Origin: JBBPZA01 sp963728925
Lineage (GTDB): Bacteria > Actinomycetota > Thermoleophilia > Solirubrobacterales > Solirubrobacteraceae
Assembly (NCBI GenBank): GCA_963728925.1
Contig: CAVSMB010000022.1
Location: forward strand, 56,570 to 120,569
Length of the DNA stretch: 64,000 bases
Direction: 5' to 3'
The notes beneath the pieces were generated by a model that was not told where the DNA came from, searched no databases, and worked only from the letters and a program-made list of their open reading frames with translations. The position numbers were made by a program, and so were the translations under genes. Shown piece by piece: positions 1 to 7,552 of this stretch. The number at the start of each line of letters is the position of its first letter. Position 1 is the first letter of the stretch.

Positions 1-528
1 GCGCGCATGCCCGTGCGCCCGGTGAAGGGTCAGGTCCTGCGCCTGCGCGACCCGGAGGGGCCCGGACTGCTGGAGCGAAACCTGCGCATGGACACCGGCC
101 GCCGCGCCGGCTACCTCGTGCCCCGCGGCGACGGCCGCTACGTGCTCGGCGCGACGATGGAGGAGCGCGGCTTCGACACCTCGGTGACCGCCGGCGCCGT
201 GCACGACCTCGTCCACGACGCGGCCGAGCTGCTCCCGGGCGTGCTCGAGCTCGAGCTCGAGGAGGCGATCGCCGGCCTGCGCCCGGGCACGCCCGACAAC
301 GCCCCCGCGATCGGCCGTGGGGCGCTGGAGGGGCTGGTGTGGGCGACCGGGCACCATCGCAACGGGATCCTCCTCACGCCCCTCACTGCGAACGCCGTGG
401 AGGCGCTGCTCACCGGCGAGGAGCCGGAGGGCTTGGAGGCCGCCGATCCCGGGCGCTTCGCCGCCTCGCGGATCGGGACCGCCCACCCCGCGCCTCTCGC
501 CGCTTCCCTGCCGGGGGACTCCCGGTGA
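1..528 (+). CDS. thiO: Glycine oxidase ThiO, C-terminal part (cut by window edge)
   Basis: This is the last ~175 residues of an FAD-dependent amine oxidase of the DAO family; the reading frame is open to base 1, so the gene begins outside the window. ThiO oxidises glycine to iminoglycine for the thiazole ring of thiamine. Visible family features are the substrate-domain stretch PVKGQVLRLR, the YLVPRGDGRYVLGAT strand pair, and the C-terminal FAD-binding signature GLRPGTPDNAPAIG followed by WATGHHRNGILLTP. The assignment rests on these motifs and on the two thiazole genes that follow directly. The stop overlaps the thiS start as GTGA, implying translational coupling. Confidence 0.88.
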   Translation, partial: ARMPVRPVKGQVLRLRDPEGPGLLERNLRMDTGRRAGYLVPRGDGRYVLGATMEERGFDTSVTAGAVHDLVHDAAELLPGVLELELEEAIAGLRPGTPDNAPAIGRGALEGLVWATGHHRNGILLTPLTANAVEALLTGEEPEGLEAADPGRFAASRIGTAHPAPLAASLPGDSR

Positions 529-728
529 ACGTCGTGCTCAACGGCGACGCGGCGCAGGTCGACCCCGGATTCACCGTCGCCGACGTGCTCGCGCTTCTCG
601 AGGTGCCCACGCGCCGCGGCGTGGCCGTGGCCGTCGAGGGCGAGGTCGTGCCCCGGCGCGAATGGGAGGCGCGCGTGCTGGAGGAGGGCGCTCGCGTGGA
701 GATCGTCAACGCGATCCAGGGAGGCTGA
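525..728 (+). CDS. thiS: Thiamine biosynthesis sulfur carrier ThiS
   Basis: This is a 67-residue ubiquitin-like sulfur carrier that ends in Gly-Gly (AIQGG), the tail that is adenylated and thiocarboxylated before sulfur transfer to ThiG. The start is the GTG overlapping the thiO stop; it gives the usual N-terminal strand VNVVLNGDAAQV. Length matches the family (about 65-70 residues). It lies between thiO and thiG with 2 bases to thiG, the classic thiOSG order. Confidence 0.93.
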   Translation: MNVVLNGDAAQVDPGFTVADVLALLEVPTRRGVAVAVEGEVVPRREWEARVLEEGARVEIVNAIQGG

Positions 729-730
729 GG

Positions 731-1549
731 ATGGCGATCGACCAGCACGACGACGTCCGTCTCGCCGAGCTCGAGGCGTCCGACGGGCTCGAGCTCGGGG
801 GCCGCAGCTTCCGCTCGCGGCTGCTGCTCGGCACGGGTGGCTTCACCAGCCTCGAGGCGCTGGCGGCGGCGATCGCGGCGAGCGCGACCGAGCTGGTCAC
901 CGTCGCTCTGCGGCGCATCGACCCCGCGGCCCGCGGCTCGCTCGTCGACGTGCTCGACCGCGCCGGGGTCGAGCTGCTGCCCAACACAGCGGGGTGCTTC
1001 ACCGCGCGCGACGCGGTGCAGACCGCGCGGCTGGCCCGCGAGGCCTTCGAGACCGACTGGGTCAAGCTCGAGGTGATCGGCGACGAGCGCACCCTGCTGC
1101 CCGACGCCCCCGAGCTGCTCGAGGCCGCCGAAACGCTCGTCGACGAGGGCTTCGTCGTCCTGCCCTACACCAACGACGACCCGATACTCGCCCGCCGGCT
1201 CCAGGACGTGGGCTGCGCGGCTGTGATGCCGCTCGGGTCGCCGATCGGCAGCGGGATGGGCCTGCGCAACCCCTACAACCTGTCGATCATGCGCGAGCTT
1301 GTCGACGTCCCGCTCGTGCTCGACGCCGGCGTCGGGACCGCGTCCGACGCGGCGCTGGCCATGGAGCTCGGGTGCGACGCGGTGCTCTGCGCCTCCGCCA
1401 TCTCCCGCGCGAAGGACCCCGTCGCGATGGCCCGGGCCGTGCGCGCCGGGGTGGTCGGCGGGCGCCTGGCGCACGGCGCCGGCCGCATCCCGCGCCGGCT
1501 CTACGCCGAGGCGTCGACGCCCGAGACGGGCATGCCCGACCTCTCGTGA
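731..1549 (+). CDS. thiG: Thiazole synthase ThiG
   Basis: This 272-residue TIM-barrel enzyme joins 1-deoxyxylulose-5-phosphate, iminoglycine and ThiS-borne sulfur to form thiazole phosphate. It shows LLLGTGGF, LLPNTAGC, the WVKLEVIGD strand whose Lys112 should form the Schiff base with the sugar, PLGSPIGSG, and the phosphate-binding DAGVGTASDAALAMELGCDAVL. The ATG at 731 follows thiS by 2 bases; a much longer in-frame extension upstream is only the thiO/thiS region read in another frame. The stop overlaps the start of the next gene as GTGA. Confidence 0.94.
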   Translation: MAIDQHDDVRLAELEASDGLELGGRSFRSRLLLGTGGFTSLEALAAAIAASATELVTVALRRIDPAARGSLVDVLDRAGVELLPNTAGCFTARDAVQTARLAREAFETDWVKLEVIGDERTLLPDAPELLEAAETLVDEGFVVLPYTNDDPILARRLQDVGCAAVMPLGSPIGSGMGLRNPYNLSIMRELVDVPLVLDAGVGTASDAALAMELGCDAVLCASAISRAKDPVAMARAVRAGVVGGRLAHGAGRIPRRLYAEASTPETGMPDLS

Positions 1550-2037
1550 GCACCGAGCTCGCGCACGTCGACGACCTCATCGACCGCTGGCAGCGCGCCT
1601 GGTCGGGCCGCGACCCCGACGCCTTCGCCGAGCTGTGCGCGGCCAACGTCCACTACGAGGACCCGCTGACGCCCGAGCCGCTCGAGGGCGCGGCAGCGCT
1701 CGGCCGCCACGCGCGGCGGCTGTGGGACGGGCTCCCCGACGTGCGCATCGAGCGCACGGGCGAGCGGCTCACCGACGGCGCGTTCGTCGCCGCACCCGTG
1801 CGCCTGCTCGGAACCCACCGAGCCCGCCTCGGGCCGATCCCGGCGACGGGCCGTTTCCTCGTCGTCCACGGAGTCTTCTACGGCGAGCTCGATCGCGGCC
1901 GGATGAAGCGCGTGCGGGCGTTCTTCGACGTCTACGCGGTGGCCGTGCAGCTGGGGCTGCTGCCCAACTCGGGGTCGCTGGGCGAGCGCGCGCTGCTGGC
2001 CCTGCGGGGCTTCGGCCTCAGGGCTACTGAACGGTGA
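1546..2037 (+). CDS. SnoaL-like / NTF2-fold protein
   Basis: This 163-residue protein has the SnoaL/NTF2 pattern: an N-terminal helix with WQRAWSGRDPDAFAELCAANVHYEDP, then PLEGAAALGRHARRLWDGLPD, then a curved beta sheet ending in VRAFFDVYAVAVQLGLLP. Such proteins are polyketide cyclases, isomerases or small-molecule binders, so the substrate cannot be read from sequence. The GTG start overlaps the thiG stop by 4 bases, so it is co-translated with the thiazole genes, which may hint at a role near thiamine but proves nothing. Its stop overlaps the convergent cupredoxin gene by 14 bases. Confidence 0.8.
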   Translation: MSTELAHVDDLIDRWQRAWSGRDPDAFAELCAANVHYEDPLTPEPLEGAAALGRHARRLWDGLPDVRIERTGERLTDGAFVAAPVRLLGTHRARLGPIPATGRFLVVHGVFYGELDRGRMKRVRAFFDVYAVAVQLGLLPNSGSLGERALLALRGFGLRATER

Positions 2038-2431
2038 TCGTGCCCTTCTGGTTGGGGTGGATCTGGCACACGTAGTCGATGGTGCCGGCCCTGTTCGGCG
2101 TGAAGGAGAAGGAGGAGCCGACGTCGAGGGTGCCCGAGTCGAAGGTCGCGCCCTTCTCGGCGGTGACCGTGTGGGCGACGCTGTCGGTGTTGGTCCAGGT
2201 GATCTTCTCGCCCTGCTTCACGGTGATCTGCGCGGGGACGTACTGGATGTTCTTCATGTTGACCTGGGCGCCGCCGGCGGCCTTCGTCCCGTCGGTGCTC
2301 GACTTCTTCGTCGTCGCGGCCTGGCTTGGGGTGGAGGAGCTCGAGCTGCTGTCGCTGCTCCCGCACCCTGTGCCGCCGAGCGCGCCGGTGACGAAGAGAA
2401 GAGCGAGGAGGACGAACGGGCGACGGGGCAT
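2024..2431 (-). CDS. Cupredoxin-like (amicyanin/plastocyanin type) lipoprotein
   Basis: This is a 135-residue exported blue-copper-like protein. An N-terminal hydrophobic stretch (residues 5-22) ends at Cys23 in a weak lipobox (GGTGC), then comes a Ser/Thr-rich linker (24-54), then one cupredoxin domain (55-135). Putative copper ligands are His87, Cys122 and His125. The usual axial Met of the amicyanin-type C-x2-H-x2-M loop is Gln128 here. The product probably sits on the outside of the membrane and carries electrons or binds copper. It is transcribed divergently from argF, with about 80 bases between them. Confidence 0.85.
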   Translation of the reverse strand: MPRRPFVLLALLFVTGALGGTGCGSSDSSSSSSTPSQAATTKKSSTDGTKAAGGAQVNMKNIQYVPAQITVKQGEKITWTNTDSVAHTVTAEKGATFDSGTLDVGSSFSFTPNRAGTIDYVCQIHPNQKGTITVQ

Positions 2432-2520
2432 GGATTGGCTCCTGTGACGCGGCCGGGGTGCAGAACCTACACCGGTACGTCGCCCGGACGCCCGGCGGCT
2501 CGACGCGTATCGTGCCCGCG

Positions 2521-3399
2521 GTGACCCGTCACCTGCTCACCGGGACCGAGCTCTCGGGCGACGAGATCGCCGCGCTGGTCGAGCGCGCGCTCGAGCTGAA
2601 GGCCGCACCGCGGAGCTCCAGCGTGCTCGAGGGGCGGACGGTCGCGCTGATCTTCGAGAAGCCCTCGACGCGGACGCGGGTGTCCTTCGAGGCCGGCGTC
2701 GTCGAGCTCGGGGGCCATCCGATGGTCCTGCGCACCGACGACCTCCAGCTCACGCGCGGCGAGTCGCTGCGCGACACCGCGCTCGTGCTCTCACGCCACG
2801 TCAGCGCGATCGGCGTGCGGACCGGCCCGGACGCGATGCTCTCCGAGCTCGCCTCCCACGCCACCGTCCCGGTGGTCAACATGCTCACGGCCGGTCATCA
2901 CCCGTGCCAGGCGCTGGCCGACCTCGTGACCCTGCGCGAGGCGTTCGGGCGCCTCGCCGGCCTGCGCCTCGCCTACGTCGGCGACGGCAACAACGTCGCT
3001 CGCTCGCTCGTGCTGCTCGGCGCGCGAGCCGGCGTCGAGGTGGTGGTGGCCTCGCCGCCGGGCTACGGGCTCGAGCCGGTGGCCGGCGCAGTGCTCGTAG
3101 CCGATCCGGCCGAGGCGGTGGCGGGCGCCGACGCCGTCTACACCGACGTCTGGGTGAGCATGGGCGACGAGCAGGGCGCGAAGGCGCGCCGCGCCGCGCT
3201 CGCGCCCTACCGCATCGACGATGCGCTCCTCGACTGCGCCGCGCCGGGAGCAATCGCCCTGCACTGCCTGCCCGCCCACCCCTGGGAGGAGATCACCGCT
3301 GAGGTCCTCTACGGCGCGCGCCAGCGGATCTGGGACCAGGCCGAGAACCGCCGCCACGCCCAGAAGGCGCTGCTCGAGCTGCTCGTCGGCGCGGGCTAG
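2521..3399 (+). CDS. argF: Ornithine carbamoyltransferase
   Basis: This enzyme makes citrulline from ornithine and carbamoyl phosphate in arginine synthesis. The carbamoyl-phosphate motif EKPSTRTRVSFE, the HHPCQALADL segment, the ornithine loop DVWVSMGDE and the catalytic Cys motif LHCLPAHPWEE are all present, which separates it from aspartate carbamoyltransferase. I chose GTG at 2521 (292 residues, typical N-terminus TRHLLTGTEL); GTG at 2512 and an ATG-like start at 2458 are in frame but add non-conserved residues. No other arginine gene is next to it here. No clear Shine-Dalgarno is visible. Confidence 0.93.
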   Translation: MTRHLLTGTELSGDEIAALVERALELKAAPRSSSVLEGRTVALIFEKPSTRTRVSFEAGVVELGGHPMVLRTDDLQLTRGESLRDTALVLSRHVSAIGVRTGPDAMLSELASHATVPVVNMLTAGHHPCQALADLVTLREAFGRLAGLRLAYVGDGNNVARSLVLLGARAGVEVVVASPPGYGLEPVAGAVLVADPAEAVAGADAVYTDVWVSMGDEQGAKARRAALAPYRIDDALLDCAAPGAIALHCLPAHPWEEITAEVLYGARQRIWDQAENRRHAQKALLELLVGAG

Positions 3400-3408
3400 G
3401 CGGCGGGC

Positions 3409-4842
3409 TCAGGTCCCGATCGGCGTCTGGGCGCCGAAGCCGACGAAGCGGCTCTCGCTCGGGCTGAAGGCGCGCGAGCCCAGGAAGCGAGCGCGGGCGC
3501 GCCAGCGGCCGACCGCCGGCACCCCGAAGCGGATCGCCGCGCGGCCGCCGGAGGCCCGCACCTCGTAGCGGGCGTAGAACTGCCAGCCCTCGAGCGGGTC
3601 GAAGCGCTCGACGCCTATGAGCGTCTTGCCGCTCGCCCCGCCCGAGATGGCCGCGGCGAGCGTGACGAGGCCGCCGGGGCGCACGGCGCGCGGGTCCACC
3701 CGGAGGCGGGTCGAGGTGATCCCACGCGTGATGCGGCTGAGGCGGTAGGACCCCTTGCTCGTTCCCTGCGCGCGGACCGCGGCGAAGTAGCGGCCCCGGC
3801 GGAGAGGTGAGCGCAGCTGCACGTCGCCGTCCTGCCCGCACGCGCACCCCAGGCGCCGCCCCGTGTCGGAGAGCAGCTGCAGGTCGAAGGACCCCGTGGT
3901 GCGCAGGTCGAGCACGAGGTCGCTCCGGCGCCGGATGTCGAAGCGGTAGAGGTCGAGCACGTCGATCCCGCCGCCCTCGAGCGAGCCGCGCGTCGGTGAA
4001 AAGTTGAGGAGCGGCCTCCCGGGCGCGGTGTCGTCGCTCGTCGCGGGGGCGACGGTCAGGCGATAGGGGGTCGTTCCCCGCTTCGTCGCGAGCACGCGGA
4101 TGACGTAGCGCCCGCCGCCGCCCTCGTCGGGGTTCGGCGTGAAGAGGCCGTAGCCGCCGCAGGCCGCGACGCGGACCGGATCCTCGTCGTCGAACGATCG
4201 CGCTCCCGGCGCGTAGATCTCGCCTCTTACGCAGTCCGAGCCCGCGATGTTCACGCGGTAGCTCGTCCCGGCTCGCAGCCTGACGTTCCACGCGTCGGAG
4301 GGGTTCAGCGTGCGGTTGACGCTGTCGCGGGCGCCGGCGGGCGCGAGCGCGCGGCCCGGCGGCGTCGCCGGGGGCTGGACGGCGGACGTCGTCAGGCGGA
4401 ACGTCCCCGGCTCCGAGCCCGCGCGGCGGACGACGCGGATCAGGTAAGCCTGGCCGCGCTGCGCCTGGAAGGCGATCGACGCGGCCCCGTCGTCGTTCGT
4501 GGCCTCGCAGTCCAGCGGGTCGAGCTGCGAGCGCCGCTGCCGGAAGACGTCGACGATCGCGTCGAGGTCGCCGTCCGCCGCCAGGTCGACCACCACCCGG
4601 CGCGCCCGGTCGGCGCGGTAGCGGTACCAGACCGACCCGGCCGAGCTTCCGCAGGTGGCCGGGTCCGAGCGCTCGACGGTCGCCTCGACGACGGTGCCGT
4701 TCGCGGTCGCGGGGACCGTGATGGCCTCGGCCTGCGAACGGTCGTCGTTGGCTGGTGCCGCCGCCTGCGCGACCGGTGCCAGGAGCGCGAGCAGCGCCGC
4801 GGCCAAGCCTGACGACCAGCTGAGAGTCGCCCTCCGTCCCAT
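3409..4842 (-). CDS. Secreted beta-rich protein with PPC-like repeats
   Basis: This 477-residue protein begins with a Sec signal peptide (about residues 10-27, ending AQA-AAPANDD). The mature part has at least three pre-peptidase C-terminal (PPC)-like beta domains, seen as repeats of SVWYRYRADRARRVVVDLAADGDLDAIVDVF, a Cys-containing middle copy, and LYRFDIRRRSDLVLDLRTTGSFDLQLL. A last Ig-like domain (about 370-470) ends in RFVGFGAQTPIGT. No catalytic motif is visible, so it is probably a cell-surface or extracellular structural or binding protein. It converges on argF with 9 bases between the stops and is divergent from the gene at 4926. Confidence 0.7.
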   Translation of the reverse strand: MGRRATLSWSSGLAAALLALLAPVAQAAAPANDDRSQAEAITVPATANGTVVEATVERSDPATCGSSAGSVWYRYRADRARRVVVDLAADGDLDAIVDVFRQRRSQLDPLDCEATNDDGAASIAFQAQRGQAYLIRVVRRAGSEPGTFRLTTSAVQPPATPPGRALAPAGARDSVNRTLNPSDAWNVRLRAGTSYRVNIAGSDCVRGEIYAPGARSFDDEDPVRVAACGGYGLFTPNPDEGGGGRYVIRVLATKRGTTPYRLTVAPATSDDTAPGRPLLNFSPTRGSLEGGGIDVLDLYRFDIRRRSDLVLDLRTTGSFDLQLLSDTGRRLGCACGQDGDVQLRSPLRRGRYFAAVRAQGTSKGSYRLSRITRGITSTRLRVDPRAVRPGGLVTLAAAISGGASGKTLIGVERFDPLEGWQFYARYEVRASGGRAAIRFGVPAVGRWRARARFLGSRAFSPSESRFVGFGAQTPIGT

Positions 4843-4866
4843 GGTGCGACCCTACACCGGTCGGCC

Positions 4867-4880
4867 TTCCCCATGGGGAA
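4867..4880. promoter_or_regulatory. Perfect 14-base palindrome between divergent genes
   Basis: The sequence TTCCCCATGGGGAA is a perfect palindrome centred between the divergent starts at 4842 and 4926. A GATAG-like -10 candidate lies just downstream towards the plus-strand gene. It could be an operator or simply chance in GC-rich DNA; no regulator can be assigned. Confidence 0.3.
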
Positions 4881-4925
4881 ACGTGCGATAGCCTCGGTCG
4901 CGTTCGTCAGAGGGAGGGTGGGTCG

Positions 4926-5603
4926 ATGCCGCAAGCGAAGCAAGGCGTGTCCGGGTCGGGCTCAGGCGGATCTCGAAAGGCCGGCGGGGCCAAGCGAGGC
5001 GGCGCGGCTCGCTCCTCCGGAGGCGGTCGTACCGCCTCGTCCGGGCGCTCGCGGCAGGCCGGCGCGGCGGCGAAGGCGACGCCACCGCCCGCCGAGGAGA
5101 CCAACGAGCTGCGGGCCAACCTCAACTCGTTCACCGACTTCGTCCTGCGCGGCATGGAAGGGCCGCTCCACCTCGTGATGCTCACCAACGAGCGGATCCA
5201 GGAGGTCATGGACGACGCCGTCGAGCGCGGGCGCATGACGCGCGACGACGGCGAGGCGCTCGTCCAGGACTTGGTGCGACGCGGGCGCCAGCAGACCGCC
5301 GACGTGCTGGCCGACTTCGAGCAGCTCGTCGAGCGAGCGCAGGACCAGTTCGGGAGCGCCGCGACCGCGGCGCGCCGGAGCCAGCCGGCCGACCGCGTCC
5401 TGCGCGAGGTCGACCGGGCGCGCCGCAGCGCGGGCATCGGCCAGGCCTTCCCGATCCTCGCCTACGACGAGCTCACAGCGGCAAAGGTCGTCGACCGGCT
5501 CGAGGACCTGGATCCCGCCGAGCTGCGCAAGGTGCGCGACTACGAGCGCCGGCACGGCAACCGCAAGTCGGTGCTGCAGGCGATCGAGTCGAAGCTCGGC
5601 TGA
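4926..5603 (+). CDS. Basic-tail helical protein with actinobacterial C-terminal domain
   Basis: This is a 225-residue protein of unknown function. Residues 1-55 are a low-complexity basic Gly/Ser/Lys/Arg/Ala tail resembling DNA- or polymer-binding tails. Residues 60-150 are strongly helical with heptad-like spacing and a phasin-like look. Residues 175-225 (ILAYDELTAAKVVDRLEDLDPAELRKVRDYE...) form a short helical domain that I recall from many actinobacterial proteins. It could be a granule-associated or nucleoid-associated protein, but neither is shown by the sequence. ATG at 4926 is preceded by AGGGAGGGTGGG, a plausible ribosome-binding site. Confidence 0.65.
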   Translation: MPQAKQGVSGSGSGGSRKAGGAKRGGAARSSGGGRTASSGRSRQAGAAAKATPPPAEETNELRANLNSFTDFVLRGMEGPLHLVMLTNERIQEVMDDAVERGRMTRDDGEALVQDLVRRGRQQTADVLADFEQLVERAQDQFGSAATAARRSQPADRVLREVDRARRSAGIGQAFPILAYDELTAAKVVDRLEDLDPAELRKVRDYERRHGNRKSVLQAIESKLG

Positions 5604-5619
5604 CCGCGCCCCCGACGCC

Positions 5620-6642
5620 TCAGCCGCCGGACCGCTCGGAGTCGAGCTGGCCCATCTGCGCCTCGGGATAGCGGGTGCCGGCCGCGGCGTCGGGGGGCAA
5701 CAGGCGGTCCAGGGACTCGAAGTCGTCGGCGCTCAGCTCGACGTCGAGGGCGCCCAGCGCCTCCTCCAGCCGGTCCCTGCGCCGTGCGCCGATGAGCGGC
5801 ACGACGTCCTCGCCACGTGACAGGACCCAGGCGACGGCGACCTGCGCCACGCTTGCCCCCTTGCTCTCGGCGATCTCCCGCAGGCCGTCGACGAGGGACA
5901 GGTTGTGATCGAGGTTGTCGCCCTGGAAGCGCGGGCTGAAGGAACGGAAGTCGCCCGGGCTCGCCTCGCGGTCGGCCGACCACCGCCCGCTCAACAGCCC
6001 GCGCGAGAGGACGCCGTAGGCGGTGACGCCGATGCCCAGCTCGCGGCAGGCCGGCAGGATCTCCGCCTCGATGCCGCGCGAGAGCAGCGAGTACTCGATC
6101 TGAAGGTCGGCGATCGGATGCACGCTCGCGGCGCGACGGATCGTCTCCGCCCCCACCTCCGAGAGCCCGATGTGCCGGACGTGGCCGGCCTCGACGAGCT
6201 CGGCGATGGCGCCGATCGTCTCCTCGATCGGCACCTCAGGATCCAGGCGTGCGGGCCGGTAGACGTCGACGTGGTCGGTTTCCAGGCGGCGCAGGGTGTA
6301 GGCGAGGAAGTTCTTGACGGCGGCAGGCCGCGCGTCGTACCCGGCCCACTCGTGACCGGGCCCCCGCAGCGCACCGAACTTCACGCTGATCGCCACCCGA
6401 TCACGGTCGCCGCCGCCGCCGCCGCCGCCGCGGCGCAGCGCCTCGCCGATGAGCAGCTCGTTGTCGCCCATCCCGTAGAAGTCGCCCGTGTCGAGCAGGG
6501 TGACGCCGGCGTCCACCGCGGCGTGGATGGTCGCGATGCTCTCCGCCCGATCGGCGGGGCCGTAGAAGTCGGACATGCCCATGCAGCCCAGCCCGAGGGC
6601 GTAGACCTCCGGGCCGGTGGTTCCGAGTGAGCGGGTCAGCAC
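5620..6642 (-). CDS. Aldo/keto reductase family protein lacking the catalytic His
   Basis: This is a 340-residue TIM-barrel NADPH oxidoreductase of the AKR11/13-like type (GLGCMGMSDFYG start, DTGDFYGMGDNE, IGLSEVGAETIRRA, STLDR-like cofactor end). From the usual Asp-Tyr-Lys-His tetrad, Asp51, Tyr56 and Lys88 are in place. The residue at the His position (normally in a QxHRxDP-type motif) reads Ala131 in RPARLDP. Gly72-78 are encoded by a GCC/GGC run. The start is GTG at 6642. Substrate unknown. With the His missing it may have altered activity, or a small sequence error may lie in the GC-rich codons there. Confidence 0.85.
   Translation of the reverse strand: MLTRSLGTTGPEVYALGLGCMGMSDFYGPADRAESIATIHAAVDAGVTLLDTGDFYGMGDNELLIGEALRRGGGGGGGDRDRVAISVKFGALRGPGHEWAGYDARPAAVKNFLAYTLRRLETDHVDVYRPARLDPEVPIEETIGAIAELVEAGHVRHIGLSEVGAETIRRAASVHPIADLQIEYSLLSRGIEAEILPACRELGIGVTAYGVLSRGLLSGRWSADREASPGDFRSFSPRFQGDNLDHNLSLVDGLREIAESKGASVAQVAVAWVLSRGEDVVPLIGARRRDRLEEALGALDVELSADDFESLDRLLPPDAAAGTRYPEAQMGQLDSERSGG
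6409..6429. repeat. GCC trinucleotide run inside the aldo/keto reductase gene
   Basis: Seven consecutive GCC units on the plus strand encode a run of seven glycines (residues 72-78) in the reductase on the minus strand. The run falls in a surface loop before the Lys88 strand and could be length-variable. Confidence 0.8.
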
Positions 6643-6776
6643 GAGATGGTTCCAATCGGTCGATCAGGTGGCACCAGGGGAAGCTGCCCACGAATCTCCA
6701 TTGCAGCTTCCGGGCGAGCTAAGGTTGGCGCATTGGGTCGTGGCGATCGTCACGACCTCGAGTGAAGGTAGAGAGG

Positions 6777-7549
6777 ATGCCCAGGCCCCTCGTCGCGCTC
6801 CTGAAGGGCTCCGGAGTTGCCGTCGCGTCCGTCGCGTTGAGCGTGCCCGTCGTCGCCGTGGCGCAGACACCGACGCGCGACTCCGTCGTCGCGATCGGGA
6901 GCACCGCGCAGTTCTCCAGCTTCGATCTCCGATGGTCGAGCGGCCCGTTCGGTGAGAACGCGACGGGCATGAGCACGGTTGTCTTCCAGGCATCACCTAC
7001 CGCGCGGGGCCTCCGCCGACGCCTGGAGCCGGCTGCCTCCGGGTTCGTGGCGACACGGCGACCGTCGCGGGACCGACGAGCGGCTCCATCGCCAACCAGT
7101 ACGGCAAGGTGACCATGGTGGACAACGGCCCGAGCGGCGACACCTTCGCGGCCGAAGTGTCGGTGGTGCCGTTGGACTGCTCGACGCCGACCATCACGTT
7201 GCGTGCACCGCTGCTCACCGGCGACGTCGTCGTCGTCGACGCCCTGCCGACGGCGCGACCGCTTCGCGCGTCGCTCGCGGTGGTGCCGCGCCTCCCCCGC
7301 TGCGGCTCGTCCGCTGTCACCGTGACGCTGAAGGTGACTGCCCGCCTGAGGCTCGTGCGGGTCAGGCTCTCGCTCGACGGCCGCACCGTGGCCCGGGGCA
7401 AGCGCCGGCGCTACAAGGTGCGCCTGCCGCTCTCCGATCTGCGGCCGGGGGGCCACAGGCTCGAGGCCGTCGTCCTCGACTCCGCGGGCAACGAAGCGCG
7501 GGACGCCGTCACCGTCCGGCGCTGCCGCACCACGCCCTTCACCGGCTAG
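6777..7549 (+). pseudogene. Secreted beta-sandwich protein, single-base frameshift near 6991
   Basis: An N-terminal piece (ATG 6777, AAGG Shine-Dalgarno at 6765) encodes a signal peptide ending in VVAVAQTPTRDS and a conserved-looking stretch TAQFSSFDLRWSSGPFGENATG. From about 6991 the coding signal moves to another frame, where it continues GITYRAGPP...GCLRVRGDTATVAG and runs to the stop at 7549. Adding one G to the CCAGGCATC run restores one continuous protein of about 257 residues. The C-terminal part (from about 7300) resembles an Ig-like fold with a basic KRRRYKVRLPL loop. Function unknown; probably exported. Either a sequencing error or a recent mutation. Confidence 0.65.
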
Positions 7550-7552
7550 CGG

